NCBI GenBank assembly: GCA_964019135.1
Contig: OZ025249.1
Location: 33,307,759-33,371,758, forward strand
Direction of reading: 5' to 3'
From: Arenicola marina
Lineage: Eukaryota > Annelida > Polychaeta > Arenicolidae
Length of the DNA stretch: 64,000 bases
Shown: in pieces, positions 30,001-38,464 of the stretch
Layout: each line of letters begins with the position of its first letter
Position numbering within the stretch: the stretch's first letter is position 1
The notes under the pieces: model-generated
What the model was told of the DNA's origin: nothing
What the model saw: the letters and a program-made list of their open reading frames with translations, nothing else
Databases searched by the model: none
Translations under genes and position numbers: made by a program

Positions 30001-33000
30001 TGTAAAGGCCCATCAGACCAAACCACATCAGCCACATGGGGGGCCTAGAGGCACTGTTAAGGCCCATCAGACCAAACCACATCAGTCACACGGGGGCCTT
30101 GAGGCACTGTGAAGGCCCATCAGACCAAATCACATCAGCCACACGGGGGCCTTGAGGCACTGTGAAGGCCCATCAGACCAAACCACATCAGCCACACGGG
30201 GGCCTTGAGGCACTGTGAAGGCCCATCAGACCAAAGCACATCAGCCGCTATTTCATCATGAAACTCTATCATTCGCTTCACTGCCAACGGAATGAGCCAC
30301 AAAAATGTTGGGACTACTAATGTATATCTAAAAAAGATTGACCCAAATATTCCATTTAAACATGAGTCAGAGAGAAGAAAAGCTCCAAGCAATAGCAGCG
30401 GTGACGTAAAGTAGGTTTTTTTAGGCCTGGTTTAGCATGAGCAGCAGGACAATGTCGCGAAACATGTAGCAATATTCCCCCATAGTTGTCAGGCCTCGGG
30501 ACCTTGATCGAAGCCATCGGCTAATACCACCGATAACCCAGGTATGCGTCAACAGTCGGCATTACGAGGTTGACTTCATAGCACCCAGCTCGCCTATTTG
30601 TACAAACAACGCAATGACGTGAGGAATGGGGCCGCTACGATTTTATTGCAGAGGGGGTCACCAACACAAACACAAAAACCAGGTATAATGTTTATAACAT
30701 GGAGGTACATGGAGATAGGTGTGTGTCACGGGGTGGGGGGGGGGGGGGAGGGGGGCTGCAGAGCGGCGACCCCAGTCCGACCTCGGGCGGCGTTTATAAA
30801 CGCTCTCATTCCCCTGTACAATCAATGCGCGGCCCTGCCTTGCTGTTCTGCTCTGTTCATCGCCCACCCATCGGGTCTCTCTCCTCTCTTTTGTCCATTC
30901 GATAATAAGCTGGGTTGGCGGGCCACCCTCAATAACCCCACAAACCAGACCCCCGCCCAGACCAGACCTCGAACCACCGCCCATTAAATAGCGGCGTGGA
31001 CCGTTCTCTGTATTAGGTATCTCAGTACCGTGTTTGAACAGCTGAGTCTGAGCAGGGGAGGCGTGGTGGGGGGCACTTTGATAATGTCACGACGGCCAAT
31101 ACCTGGTGATCTGCATTAAGGTCATGACTCTCCGTACGCTGCGATGAGCCAGGTCACACTAAGCGGAGTGACGGGGTTGACCAGACGAGGCGAACCCATA
31201 CAGCGGTCCCAACGTAACACCACTGTCCGACCCCCTCAGTTGTACGACCCTGTCGCCCCGCGGCGCCCACCCAACTTCCATATCTTAGAACACCTCTATT
31301 ATAGGACTCCCTCCGTTATACGACCTTTCAGACTAACACGGAACCACTGCGAAAACGAGCCCCGCTGTGGCCATGTCTGTGTGGTCGCAGGATAAAGATC
31401 TCATGTCCTTCGCAAAGAGTAGGGGGTTGCCTCGGGGACATGGCTCCGCTCTTCGCTTTCTTCTCCTATTGACGCGATATGACCAGAATGACCAAAACTG
31501 CGACCACCATTTCTGGCGCGCAATTTGTCAAGAATGGATGAGTTTTTATGCCACCAACAGTGCATCTATACAAAATATTGAAAACTGCAACAAGAAGGGC
31601 GGAAGTTCTACCAATAAAGTTCTATGCACGCTTCTAGGGGAGCTAAGCGCCACGCATAAATAATGTCCTGTCGCCGATATTGGCGTGCTGCCCGCGCAAC
31701 GTATATCCCCGAATGGAAAGCAATGGTTTGGTAACCCTTTTATCGCCCGCCCGGCTGTAGTGAAGTGAAGTGGCTTTAGGGAACGTGGGAGAAAGGTTCA
31801 AGGCAAAGGCGGCGGAAGAGTATAAACACGCCGTGAGGCCGGGAGTGGCGTCTTCACGCCGTGGCCGCGGGAGACGCGACGCTCTGTGGGCCAACACCCC
31901 GGTGCCAGACACCGACAGCCAGATATCGACAGCTAGACACTGACAGCCAGACACCGACAGCCGGACATCGACAGCTAGACACCGACAGCCAGACACTGAC
32001 CGCTAGACACTGACAGCCAGACACTGACAGCCAGACACCGATAGCCAGACACTGACAGCCAGACACCGACAGCGAGACACCGACAGCCAGAGACCGACAG
32101 CCACAAACGGGACGCAACACACGAAACGCCAGACACGCAACACATCGAACGCCAGACACGAAACGCAACACAAGGAACGTCAGACACGAAACGCTAGACA
32201 GGGGACGCAACACAGGGAAACCCAGACACGAAACGTCAGATACGCAACACATGGAACGCCAGATACGGAACGCTAGACGCAGAACGCCAGGCAGCAGTCG
32301 CACTCCGCTTTTCGCGCCATGCTTCTCCACCGGGCTGAGTGAGCAGACGACCGCTGTACGAGCTTCCCGCCGATCCCGCCTTTACGTCACAGCAGCCCTT
32401 GTTGTGGCTCAAGCTTACTTTATCCCACACGCACTCCGACGCCTCGCCCCTAGCTCGCTCCCTCCTCACCAGCCCACAGCTCCATTACAGACCCTCGGGA
32501 CCACTATAAAACCATCAAAGGGGCGGTAGCCAAGGAAGTGAAATGGACCGCCTGACCGAGACCACTCGGCATCCCGTTTATTTTTGGATCTCCACTTGTG
32601 TTGTGTGATAATTATCTACCTTCCTCACGCCTTCAGCCATACACATAAGCCAGCACACTCACTTATCACTTCCATCCCGGAATCCAATCGCCTTGCTTCT
32701 TTGTATACAACAAGTCGACAGAAAGAAAAAACAATGAGCAAGAACTTCGTCAATGAGGCTATGTTGGACGAGTCAACCCTGATCCTGAATCCAGATGTAT
32801 AACATTCAAACTTATCCGGCTTACGATGTAACAGTTCCTGTCAAACTGGTTTTATAAACGTAGCGTTAAGGATAACAGTAACAGCTTTCAGCCAATCCAA
32901 CCAGAAGAAAAAAAAAACCTAAAACACCAATTCATTCCTTCATAAAAACTTATCATAGTTCTACCGGCTGCCAATAAATGGATAGCAAATTGACATGCAC

Positions 33001-36000
33001 ATTACAGCAACCAGTGAATTAGTTTTGACATTACGCACATTACAGCAACCAGTGAATCAGTTTTGACATTATGCACATTACAGCAACCAGTGAAATTCCA
33101 ATAATTTACAATGACAGATCAGAAAACAATGTTCTGTGATAGATTACTATAAGTATCACGGTGACCACCTGACCACTGCTTGCAATAACCCACTTGTATC
33201 TTCCAGCTATTTTAACAACTGGCATTGACGTTTGTTCGATGTATTCTCATGTCGCAGTTAAAGAACTAAACTCACTTCACCTTATGGAAAGTAGACCTTC
33301 ACACGATTGTCAATATAAGAGTGCTCAAATTCTTATATTTACTTACATTTACAGTACGCAGCCCGGCCTGCTTCAACATACAAAATCCATGTATATTTCT
33401 CAATGAAACTGACAGGCAAAACTATTAAATTTTGAATATTTGTATCAAATATATGACTATGAACAAACATGTAATATCACCATCAGGCCAACGTTGTTGC
33501 CACTGACCTGCTGTAATGGAGCAGAAGACAGCCTTGAGCTTGACCAGGGCGTCCGAGAAGCTGCGGACGTAGTGGGTGAGCAGCATGACCTGCTCGTGGT
33601 CCATGGCAGGGTCAGTCCCCTCGCTGTTGACGCTGCTCAGCGAATTGCTCTTGGAGCCCGTGACCAGCGGGGTGCCAATGGCAATGTTGGGGGACAGGCT
33701 GCCATGACTACCTTTCCTTGGTCCCCCCAGTAGATTGGGAGAGTCCACATCTAGTTCATCCTGTGGAAAAAACACGGTGTGTTATGTAGGCTTGCATCAA
33801 AGTACAACTAAATGAACCTTGTTGATCGCAAGATAATGCTACCTCTACTATGATGATTGAATGAATCAACAAAGCAAGGCACTTCCTTAACGATTTACTG
33901 AAGCAATTCCTACCTTATCAGTACCAATAGTTGCTTGAAAAACATTTATGCAAGTAAACAAATAATAAACCTTTTATAATGTAGAATTGTTCATTAATAT
34001 TAGTATTCAGTTACCAAACCAGTATAATGTGCAATAGCAAACTGTGCAACGGATTAATCTGCAACAAAATACAATCATCATCAGATCAATCTGTGAAAAC
34101 TACTTTTCAGATGACACACCTGGAGAAGCATGGTATCTTTATCCTGAAGAAATACAGACATTTGCACAGGTGAGATTCAAAACTATGCACTTCAAGCATT
34201 CGCTACAAGACCTGAGGACTAAATTTTGCCAGAAGTCACTTGGTGTGAGGATCTCAATCTTTCCATACAACAGAGCTAACTGTTGCAGAGGTAGCCCAAG
34301 CTCATTCCCAACGCATTTCCTAGCAAAGGTTTCTGTTAAATCTAGAAACAATGAACTCGGAGAAACTAGAAGAGTAAGCACTCCAATCTTGTTTTGATGT
34401 CCAAAATGTGGTTCTGTGGCAAAAGTGGACACCGATGAAATGAAAAGGGTGATGGAGATATCAATGCGTACCCATAAATGTGGTGTGCAGTGATGTACAC
34501 TTATTAAAATTGCCACTTGACATCTTGGACATTATGAACTGGTTTGAAACCATGGCTTTTTGCACACGTTCCGGGATGAAATGGCTATGATAACGTATGG
34601 CCGAAACACTAGATTTTTGTACACATGACGCTTAGTCGCCCACTGGGTGACCAGCTTTGTTGATACTGGTCACCAGCATAAACTGTATTTGCCATGAGTG
34701 ACCAGGTGAGTGGGAGTGTCAATCTCTGCAGTATGTGAGCAACAGTCAAGTGCATGGAAATAAACTAACCCTTTCAGGACCTTGGAAAAGTGTTTGTGGA
34801 GTTAAAACATCAGAAATCAGACCCGAAACAGTGGTCATTGCCTTCCTTTTAGGATTGCCTACTGAGGTTGCATATTCTAAGGAAATGATATAATCAAGGA
34901 ATAACCTCTTTTTTATGATACTGGGAATCATAGTATGGTGGGTGCGCTAACCGTTCACCACATCGCCAATGGCGAAAGTCAATTGTATGTGGCGCAAGAA
35001 TGGCCCAAATGTGTCGCCACATTAGCGAAAACCAAAAAAAAAGGCCTGCTTTTCATTAAACAATCAAAACACAATTTCGCGAAACTGATTGCCCGCAGTG
35101 ATGTGGAGGGGAAAAATACAACATATATGTGGCTAAAGAAAATTGAAGATGTTTAGCCACAGCGCCTAATTGAAATGAATTGCTAGAGCACATCCAGATA
35201 TGGACTGGGTAGGATGATGAATGGAGTAGTCGATGGATATTTAAAGTCACGTGTTATGTGAGGTATGGTGGGAAAAGTACAAAACACACCAATTAGTTCG
35301 TTGCTAGTAACACTGGGATAGTGAGTTGTGGTACAGGTATTGACTGGCACAGCAAGCTGATGAAGTAACACTGGGATAGTGAGTTGTGGTACAGGTATTG
35401 ACTGGCACAGCAAGCTGATGAAGTAACACTGGGATAGTGAGTTGTGGTACAGGTATTGACTGGCACAGCAAGCTGATGAAGTAACACTGGGATAGTGAGT
35501 TGTGGTACAGGTATTGACTGGCACAGCAAGCTGATGAAGTAACACTGGGATAGTGAGTTGTGGTACAGGTATTGACTGGCACAGCAAGCTGATGAAGTAA
35601 CACTGGGATAGTGAGTTGTGGTACAGGTATTGACTGGCACAGCAAGCTGATGAAGCAGGAGTTTATTATATTACATGTGTTCCTATGTTGTCAAACAGTC
35701 AGTATTTTTTGTGTCATTTGCAAGCATGTTTATGTTTGCTCACCATGCTGTATCAAATGAGCATTTAAAGAGAATGAGGACCCAGATGCCAGATGGCGCC
35801 ACTATAGGTGCAATAGAGACCCTGGGCACCAGAAGGCGCCACTTCAAGTACATTCGCACATGAGTAAACCACTATATTTGTTTATCATTGCGCACAGCGT
35901 GGAAGTTGAAGCAGCAGACTAAATCGCCTCAGATACCTATATACTAGGAGTATAGACATCAACTACAACGTTAAGTAATAGATTAATTTGCATAAAATAA

Positions 36001-38451
36001 GGAAATGATACAGGATAGCGAGCAAACATAAATATGCTTGAAAATAATACCCAAAATACCGATTGATTGACAACATAAGGGAATGAGCAGTGAGGCGTGT
36101 ATCTGTAACATGGCGCTAACATTCACCGCCAGATGGCGCTACTTTAAGTACATTCACACATGAATGAACCATGTTTATCATTGCGCACAGTGTGAACGTT
36201 GAAGCAGCGGACTAAATCATTTTGGGTACCTTTATAATATGAGTAAAGATGTCAATTAAAAGGTTAAGTAATAGATTCAGTTGCATAGAATAAGTAAATG
36301 TTAAGATATATGTATAATTTTAATTTACTTATTTTTAATAACCTGTTGGATTTCGGCGAAGGGTCAATGTGCTGCTTCAGGATGCTAAGGAGGGGCTTGT
36401 GACTCCCTCAGGGTTAAATGTGAATTAGTCCTGCAAGCAAGCCGCTGTGTCATTAGCAGAGCGAAGCGACGCCAACACCAAGGAGGATTTACATCGTTTA
36501 AGTGAATCTACACATTGTATAGCGCTCTGTTACCAATATAACTTGCAGGAAAACATATTAGCGTTTAATTTTGCGCTGTAGAATTGTTGTCATTTTGGAG
36601 CATGAGAAACAACAACTTTGCACCAGTAACAACCGAAAACAAATAAGGCTCCGCCATGTTTGCAGTTGCACTTCCTGCCGAGAAGCGGTGCGCACTAATG
36701 TACAAACTTTGTGCTTGCCATAATTGAAACTTTTCACTCGCTTAGTGCTGCTGGTTCCCCTAGCGTGATGAACGGTATGGAGGGGGGATTGATGAGGTCC
36801 CCACCCGAATGTAACCAAAATTCCCAGGCGTTCTCTTCAAATGTTGGTTTACATATGAAATGTGGGTTTTGTGGGTTTACTTTTGTTTAGGAAATTTTAT
36901 TTCTGAAGGTATATTTTGATGTAAGATCCCCCCCCCCCCCCTCCCGCGGGAATAAAGGTAGCTGACGATCAGGGTGGGATCAATTGCAATTTTTTTGGCA
37001 GTTTCCAAAGGTAGATGCTCGTCTTAACCATTAATTCCCCATCCCTTTCCGAGCGAGGGGAATACACCTGATGCCACGAATGCCCACAAATTAGTGAGAG
37101 CATGGGCTGACACAGGGGCGGGAGTCCTCACCCTCCCCCTTTTCTTAAACGTCCCTAAGCAACCATGAATGTGGCCCCCCCTCCCTGTTTATACTGGATC
37201 CCCTACTTTATTGGTATCAAGTTCTGGGGAGGGGGCAAGACTGACAAGCGTAACTTCGGCGTACAGCGGAAGCTGAAATAGCCCTCGCGTTGAACCAAGA
37301 ATTGCACAAACAACTTGCTGGATAATGATCCATAATATGCCCATAACATAATAGTCCATAATAGTCAACAGAATTTCCAGCATGATATTCGCGGAAAGCG
37401 GAAAATTCCTCCTCCTCCCCCACACTACCGCTGGCCCGTACATGCTCCACTGTCACTGTGACGGGCTGGGGCCGCCGCTGGGCCATGGGAGGGAAGGGGG
37501 GGTTACTTAATTCATTGCCAGTTTGGGGAGGGAGGGGGGATGCGGTAAAGCCCCCCCCATCCGATCAGTCAAGGTTTTACCGTTGACATTCGCTAGATCT
37601 AGGTTGCCTGAAAAGGGGATATTTCGCGGTTAACCCCTCTATAACGCACATTTCCAGAGCCCTCCCCGGGCAGAAGTTTTTATACATCTGCTCTATAGAT
37701 ACTGATCTGGTAAAGTCAAACCGTTAAGCTACTATGACATGCTGTTTGACGTGATGTAAAATCTGCACTTTACATTCCCAGACCAAAAATGTGCACCGAT
37801 TATTTCTTCCGGTGCGCCTGACCCCTAATCAAAACATAATGCCCGCTGCAGCCAGAAAAGCTCAGAAATCACACAGCAGAGGGAAAAGTTATCAAAACAC
37901 AAGCATCAAGCAACGTCATATCCCAAATTGGTAATAAATCAACAGAGAATAGGTTACTTTATGTAAATATGTAGTTCATTGCTAAATACCTGGGCGAAAA
38001 AGTAGTTTTTAACTGTAAATGCCACCTAAATTTCGGGCGCGATTCTGCTAATGGAAAGAGATGGCAAGGAGATGTAATGTAGTTCCGCGACTGGACCCAT
38101 ATTGGAGCGGACTATGTTACATCTATGGAACTAGGTTAATTGCCCTTATCATGGCTTATGGCTTATTGGGAATGTGAATTTGTCTTCCTGACAGATATTT
38201 ATGGAACCATATTTATGACTAAAATTAAGGGAGTGTAATGAAAAAAAGAACCAAATATTATTAATAGGACCCAAACTTTAGTCAAATGACAAAAGTCCAG
38301 TATGGGCCCAGGCTGCACTAACAGTAACAGTGTCAGTGACAGTGACAGTGAAACACTGACAGCGTGAACTCACCCGAGTTTCTCCGGACTTTTTCTTTCC
38401 AGTCCGAACTCTCGGGAAGTTCAAACCAAACTTTTTAGTTACAGACGACAT
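1..38451 (-). CDS. ARHGAP29/45-like: F-BAR RhoGAP, ARHGAP45/ARHGAP29/GMIP family (5' part; runs off left edge)
   Basis: Fifteen exons join with consistent phase: 38451-38374, 33760-33508, 23710-23564, 14879-14798, 11872-11815, 11147-11078, 8994-8857, 8521-8457, 8035-7925, 7700-7620, 6886-6707, 6246-6169, 5509-5450, 5089-5033 and 3581-3442. They give 532 residues plus two bases. The translation is collinear with vertebrate ARHGAP45 (HMHA1) as I know it: an N-terminal SFSDALVKLK helix, a KYPALHTTEVLTSA segment, VSDFLMGDID, then an F-BAR domain (about residues 230-500) with EAGVEMALQRAKVWAKYAKE, PMQSIYCTAFDQD, QRRAEHEKERKALK, SNLRKAKALY, YKACVADA and ALCESSQLYEPGSQYAEYV. Family members bind curved membrane through F-BAR and inactivate Rho GTPases through a RhoGAP domain after a C1 domain. 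Those last two domains are not in the window. Which of the three vertebrate paralogues is closest cannot be settled here. The gene span exceeds 38 kb, mostly because of repeat-filled introns. Confidence 0.93.
1004..1109. repeat. 56-bp tandem duplication
   Basis: Two nearly perfect copies begin aactatagggcggccagggt at 1004 and 1060. Confidence 0.9.
1110..3441. other. No gene recognised (RhoGAP intron or downstream region)
   Basis: Both strands were read for C1/RhoGAP exons without success. Short ORFs at 1393-1761 and 1908-2195 have no recognisable features. Positions 1-1003 are also featureless apart from G/C runs near 450. A C run lies near 2210. Confidence 0.6.
3442..3581 (-). CDS. RhoGAP exon 15 (last exon in window)
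   Basis: Encodes FQALCESSQLYEPGSQYAEY, VKRLHAPTATTYQPEPYVFE and PYTADT plus two bases, the end of the F-BAR region. Acceptor GTGGACAG and donor GTGAGT are present. The first 26 codons recur seven more times upstream in the transcript without any donor. Later exons (C1, RhoGAP) lie outside the window. Confidence 0.93.
3506..4530 (-). repeat. Eight-copy tandem array of the exon-15 5' part plus acceptor
   Basis: Units of 124-142 bp each hold the exon-15 acceptor, its first 26 codons and a G-rich spacer on the plus strand. Copies begin near 3512, 3647, 3779, 3909, 4040, 4182, 4308 and 4432. Only the first is a full exon with a donor. Three copies (near 4105, 4247 and 4372) carry CTAGAA on the plus strand, so their second codon is TAG. 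Spacer length varies with the G run, which accounts for most of the unit-length differences. Confidence 0.95.
5033..5089 (-). CDS. RhoGAP exon 14
   Basis: Nineteen codons, VTVGYFQLLHTASAPTPAQ. It aligns with the conserved SYYQMMH..TAPLP segment. Splice sites are TTTGTAG and GTTAGT. Confidence 0.92.
5450..5509 (-). CDS. RhoGAP exon 13
   Basis: Twenty codons, GDTLCQTRELIYHSDEVMRN. It corresponds to the family IRQSDQT region. Splice sites are CACCAG and GTAAGT. Confidence 0.9.
5690..6168 (-). repeat. Two decayed copies of RhoGAP exon 12 inside a short-motif repeat
   Basis: Minus-strand copies encoding TGYKACVADANHRHQALERV lie near 5992-6063 (with a GTGAGT donor but no CAG acceptor) and near 5770-5838 (acceptor and donor both lost, one A-to-T residue change). 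They are separated by repeats of tgaccttgacctactgaccc. They look like pseudo-exons. Confidence 0.85.
6169..6246 (-). CDS. RhoGAP exon 12
   Basis: Twenty-six codons, AAEAETGYKACVADANHRHQ then ALERVK. Of three local copies, only this one has both a CAG acceptor (CACCAG) and a donor (GTGGGT). Confidence 0.93.
6590..6706. repeat. Short GTGACTGACC-type tandem repeat next to exon 11 donor
   Basis: Interleaved copies of gtgaccactgtgactgtgac and ccagtcggccactg run straight into the exon-11 donor. On the minus strand they repeat the GTCAGT donor motif. Confidence 0.8.
6707..6886 (-). CDS. RhoGAP exon 11
   Basis: Sixty codons, HESVSNLRKAKALYITRQQE through KAEKKRKLEDDALTR. It is a charged coiled coil of the F-BAR domain. 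The donor GTCAGT lies inside a GTCAGTCACAGT-type repeat. Confidence 0.94.
7340..7615. repeat. C-rich degenerate repeat next to exon 10 donor
   Basis: About 40-bp degenerate units of the form actgacaactcccctcactc with long C runs. The RNA of the minus-strand gene is G-rich here, with repeated GTGAGT motifs. Confidence 0.75.
7620..7700 (-). CDS. RhoGAP exon 10
   Basis: Twenty-seven codons, PLSQRRAEHEKERKALKDAW then TRELRRM. This is the F-BAR coiled-coil segment. The GTGAGG donor opens directly into a C-rich (G-rich in RNA) repeat. Confidence 0.94.
7925..8035 (-). CDS. RhoGAP exon 9
   Basis: Thirty-seven codons in phase 0, with PMQSIYCTAFDQDSEFAR and LIQNQKFME. This matches the conserved LxSIYxxALEQDxEF motif of the family. 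Confidence 0.95.
8457..8521 (-). CDS. RhoGAP exon 8
   Basis: Encodes ETEYAKSISKLANGVKNIIR plus EE, the F-BAR segment equivalent to TLEMEFAK in vertebrates. It has a TTTCAG acceptor and a GTAAGT donor. Confidence 0.94.
8664..8705 (-). mobile_element. Tail fragment of SINE family A
   Basis: The stretch tgttttaggccaaccttgtg, followed by cacacacggg, matches the tail of the fuller SINE copies near 18.6 and 29.8 kb. No tRNA-like head is present. Confidence 0.5.
8857..8994 (-). CDS. RhoGAP exon 7 (F-BAR start)
   Basis: Encodes EVLTGEKLDDSLMRQEAGVE followed by MALQRAKVWAKYAKEIINYV and ERRATL, the first F-BAR helix region. Splice sites are TTTGCAG and GTCAGT. Confidence 0.95.
9411..10753. repeat. 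71-bp minisatellite, about 19 copies
   Basis: Highly homogeneous units containing aacgccgcgtctgtgttgaa and cttccaatacccactgccaa, in RhoGAP intron 6. The 71-bp period is not a multiple of three, and overlapping 60-residue minus-strand ORFs are a by-product. Confidence 0.97.
11078..11147 (-). CDS. RhoGAP exon 6 (variable linker)
   Basis: Seventy bases encoding SYDNLATDSVLDGQSDSPEK and RDY. It lies where vertebrate members have a variable Ser-rich linker, so similarity is weak. Both splice sites are good (ACATTGCAG, GTCAGT), and it supplies exactly the one base needed to make exon 7 read in frame. Confidence 0.82.
11815..11872 (-). CDS. RhoGAP exon 5
   Basis: Fifty-eight bases encoding VSDFLMGDIDNFPSIGKTK. 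The split serine codon with exon 4 gives AFSSSVSDFLMG, a family hallmark. Confidence 0.92.
12571..12653. repeat. Short inverted repeat
   Basis: aaggagaaaacac near 12,571 is mirrored by gtgttttctcct near 12,640, with about 55 bp between. It may be the core of a small hairpin element. Confidence 0.5.
13246..14775. repeat. About 91-bp dimeric minisatellite, about 17 copies
   Basis: Two related half-units, about 52 and 39 bp, share ctacagtaataacccacgta. They alternate between actcagtgagga and actgagtgggga openings. The order breaks down near 14,200-14,500, where the first half-unit repeats. The array ends about 20 bp from the exon-4 donor. Confidence 0.95.
14798..14879 (-). CDS. RhoGAP exon 4
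   Basis: Eighty-two bases encoding SSRYEEVGQDSGNLLFIVDQ and LSIAFSS. The acceptor that keeps the frame is GGGGTTTTAG; the nearer TTCCAG would break it. The GTGAGT donor is about 20 bp from the end of a minisatellite. Confidence 0.9.
15109..15462. repeat. 50-bp minisatellite, 7 copies
   Basis: Units contain caattctagtggcgccagca or the cagctctggt variant, followed by ctacttttacacccacaaca. Confidence 0.95.
15463..18090. other. Intron 3 DNA without recognised features
   Basis: Mostly unique AT-rich sequence. Short ORFs near 16,264, 16,662, 16,996 and 17,298 show no domain, signal peptide or splice context. Confidence 0.5.
18094..18293. repeat. 47-bp minisatellite, about 4 copies
   Basis: Units begin ccacgtggtgcgccagccat and contain a run of C and a CACGTG core. 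A C run at 18,055-18,075 precedes them. Confidence 0.92.
18388..18562 (+). mobile_element. SINE family B, body without tRNA head
   Basis: Shares ctgtggccatgtctgtgtgg, ggataaagatctc, gagtagggggttaccccc and cattgacgcgatat with the copies near 27.2, 31.4 and 40.6 kb. It ends in gtggtcaaagcggcctgaat. Confidence 0.8.
18601..18783 (-). mobile_element. SINE family A
   Basis: On the minus strand, a tRNA-like head (TGTAGTGGTTAGCGAACTAG, then GGATTCGAATCC) is followed by a body ending in a TTGTGCACA tail. It closely matches the copy near 29.8 kb. Confidence 0.8.
19525..19650. repeat. G/T-rich 27-bp tandem repeat
   Basis: Units begin gggtggggtggagtagagtg. G-rich sequence continues to about 19,940. ORFs across it on both strands reflect base composition. 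Confidence 0.85.
20612..22935. repeat. 35-bp satellite-like minisatellite, about 66 copies
   Basis: The unit is ccactgcgatgactagagat followed by tcaactgacgcttta. Copies are almost identical, with two main forms ending gacgcttt or gatgattt. One copy near 21,356 is disrupted (gatggcgacagtc). It lies in RhoGAP intron 3. Confidence 0.98.
22936..23500. repeat. 68-bp dimer repeat derived from the 35-bp unit
   Basis: Pairs of 34-bp half-units (catcgcgatgacgacatatt... and agcttcgcgataacgatatt...) share the gcgatga and gactg..ttta cores of the 35-bp unit. About six dimers are flanked by single diverged monomers. Confidence 0.9.
23564..23710 (-). CDS. RhoGAP exon 3
   Basis: Residues 111-159, containing ERLAEVLSILKEVIQKYP and TEVLTSAAILITKIK, match the family N-terminal region. 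The acceptor is CTCCAG and the donor GTAAGT. A large satellite block ends within about 60 bp of the donor. Confidence 0.93.
23711..26955. other. Intron 2 DNA, mostly unique
   Basis: Apart from two diverged SINE-B-like stretches listed separately, no exon, RNA or repeat was recognised. ORFs at 25513-25848 and 26162-26557 lack coding signs. Confidence 0.5.
24075..24295 (+). mobile_element. Diverged SINE family B copy
   Basis: Contains the body landmarks gataaagattccatgtcatc, cttcgcaaagagtacggcgtt and cgtgatatgaccc, with a different 5' part. A second, weaker relative lies near 24,585-24,745. Confidence 0.6.
26957..27128. repeat. 30-bp minisatellite, about 6 copies
   Basis: Units contain gtgaataagaccacgtggta then actggtgggc. 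The array ends at a SINE family B copy. Confidence 0.95.
27134..27390 (-). mobile_element. SINE family B, full copy with tRNA-like head
   Basis: On the minus strand it starts GACCAGCGCGATAGCTCAGT, then GGGCTAGAGCGCTCG (A box) and GATGGTTCGAGCCC (B box). The GGCCATGTCTGTGTGGTCGC body follows and ends in TTCAGGACGC-type sequence reversed near 27,150. The Pol III promoter boxes are intact by eye. Confidence 0.85.
27735..28340. repeat. 57-bp minisatellite, about 10 copies
   Basis: Units contain aacatggcgaagggcgccga then gttaaccggacccacgatag. The period is a multiple of three and both strands are open over several copies. One unit near 28,081 has a 5-bp deletion. Confidence 0.96.
29350..30245. 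repeat. About 50-bp minisatellite, about 16 copies, SINE-interrupted
   Basis: Units contain cactgtgatggccgatcaga and ctgaaccacatcagccac. Left units have aaggactcca and right units gggggcctagagg. A SINE family A copy interrupts the array at about 29,772-29,957. Confidence 0.93.
29772..29957 (-). mobile_element. SINE family A, full copy with target-site duplication
   Basis: The minus strand reads GCCTCCCTGGTGTAGTGGTT, AGCGCACTAGACC, then GGGTTCGAATCCGGGC, a tRNA-like A and B box. The body and a TGTGCACAAAAGTGG tail follow. cccatcagactgaa flanks it on both sides, consistent with a target-site duplication inside the minisatellite. Confidence 0.88.
31355..31500 (+). mobile_element. SINE family B, 5'-truncated
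   Basis: Contains ctgtggccatgtctgtgtgg, ggataaagatctcatgtcct and ttgacgcgatatgacc. No tRNA-like head is visible. Confidence 0.8.
31905..32290. repeat. 14-bp tandem repeat grading into a second short repeat
   Basis: gacagccagacaccgacagc-type 14-bp units run to about 32,100. They are followed by acgccagacacgaaacgcaa-type units to about 32,290. Long minus-strand ORFs here are repeat artefacts. Confidence 0.9.
32998..33090. repeat. 38-bp repeat, 2.5 copies
   Basis: Units begin acattacagcaaccagtgaa and continue with ttagttttgacattacgc. Confidence 0.92.
33508..33760 (-). CDS. RhoGAP exon 2
   Basis: Covers residues 27-110 plus one base. A Ser/Gly-rich linker (GGPRKGSHGSLSPNIAIG) is followed by the conserved helix HEQVMLLTHYVRSFSDALVK. 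Acceptor TTTTTTCCACAG and donor GTCAGT are clear. Confidence 0.92.
35303..35655. repeat. 58-bp minisatellite, 6 copies
   Basis: Practically identical units begin gtaacactgggatagtgagt and contain tgactggcacagcaagctga, in RhoGAP intron 1. Confidence 0.97.
35835..36300. repeat. About 170-bp direct duplication
   Basis: Segments 35,835-36,008 and 36,128-36,300 share acttcaagtacattcgcaca/actttaagtacattcacaca, tttatcattgcgcacag and gttaagtaatagatt, with scattered differences. Confidence 0.8.
38374..38451 (-). CDS. RhoGAP exon 1 (start codon)
   Basis: Encodes 26 residues starting MSSVTKKFGLNF and ending in a basic KKKSGETR stretch. It ends in phase 0 at a GTGAGT donor. An in-frame TGA lies 12 bases before the ATG, which supports this start. 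The phase and the basic N-terminus fit exon 2, but the link across the 4.6-kb intron is inferred. Confidence 0.75.
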
Positions 38452-38464
38452 CTCAACATTTCAT
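38444..38464 (-). promoter_or_regulatory. Two short upstream ORFs at the RhoGAP start codon
   Basis: On the minus strand, ATG AAA TGT TGA begins at 38,464. A six-codon ORF, ATG TTG AGA TGT CGT CTG TAA, begins at 38,459 and overlaps the main ATG at 38,451 in another frame. If both are in the mature leader they would reduce initiation at the main start. The transcription start is unknown. Confidence 0.4.

Noticed and set aside
31643-32330. Minus-strand ORFs of 117 and 158 residues (CLAVSVWLSVSG repeats)
   Set aside because: Produced by the 14-bp repeat.
34044-34397. 117-residue plus-strand ORF in RhoGAP intron 1
   Set aside because: No domain, no codon bias and the opposite strand is equally open.
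37217-37486. Minus-strand ORF starting MAQRRPQPVTVTVEHVRASG as a possible alternative first exon of the RhoGAP gene
   Set aside because: Start context is good, but no donor gives the phase needed by exon 2 and no family similarity was seen.
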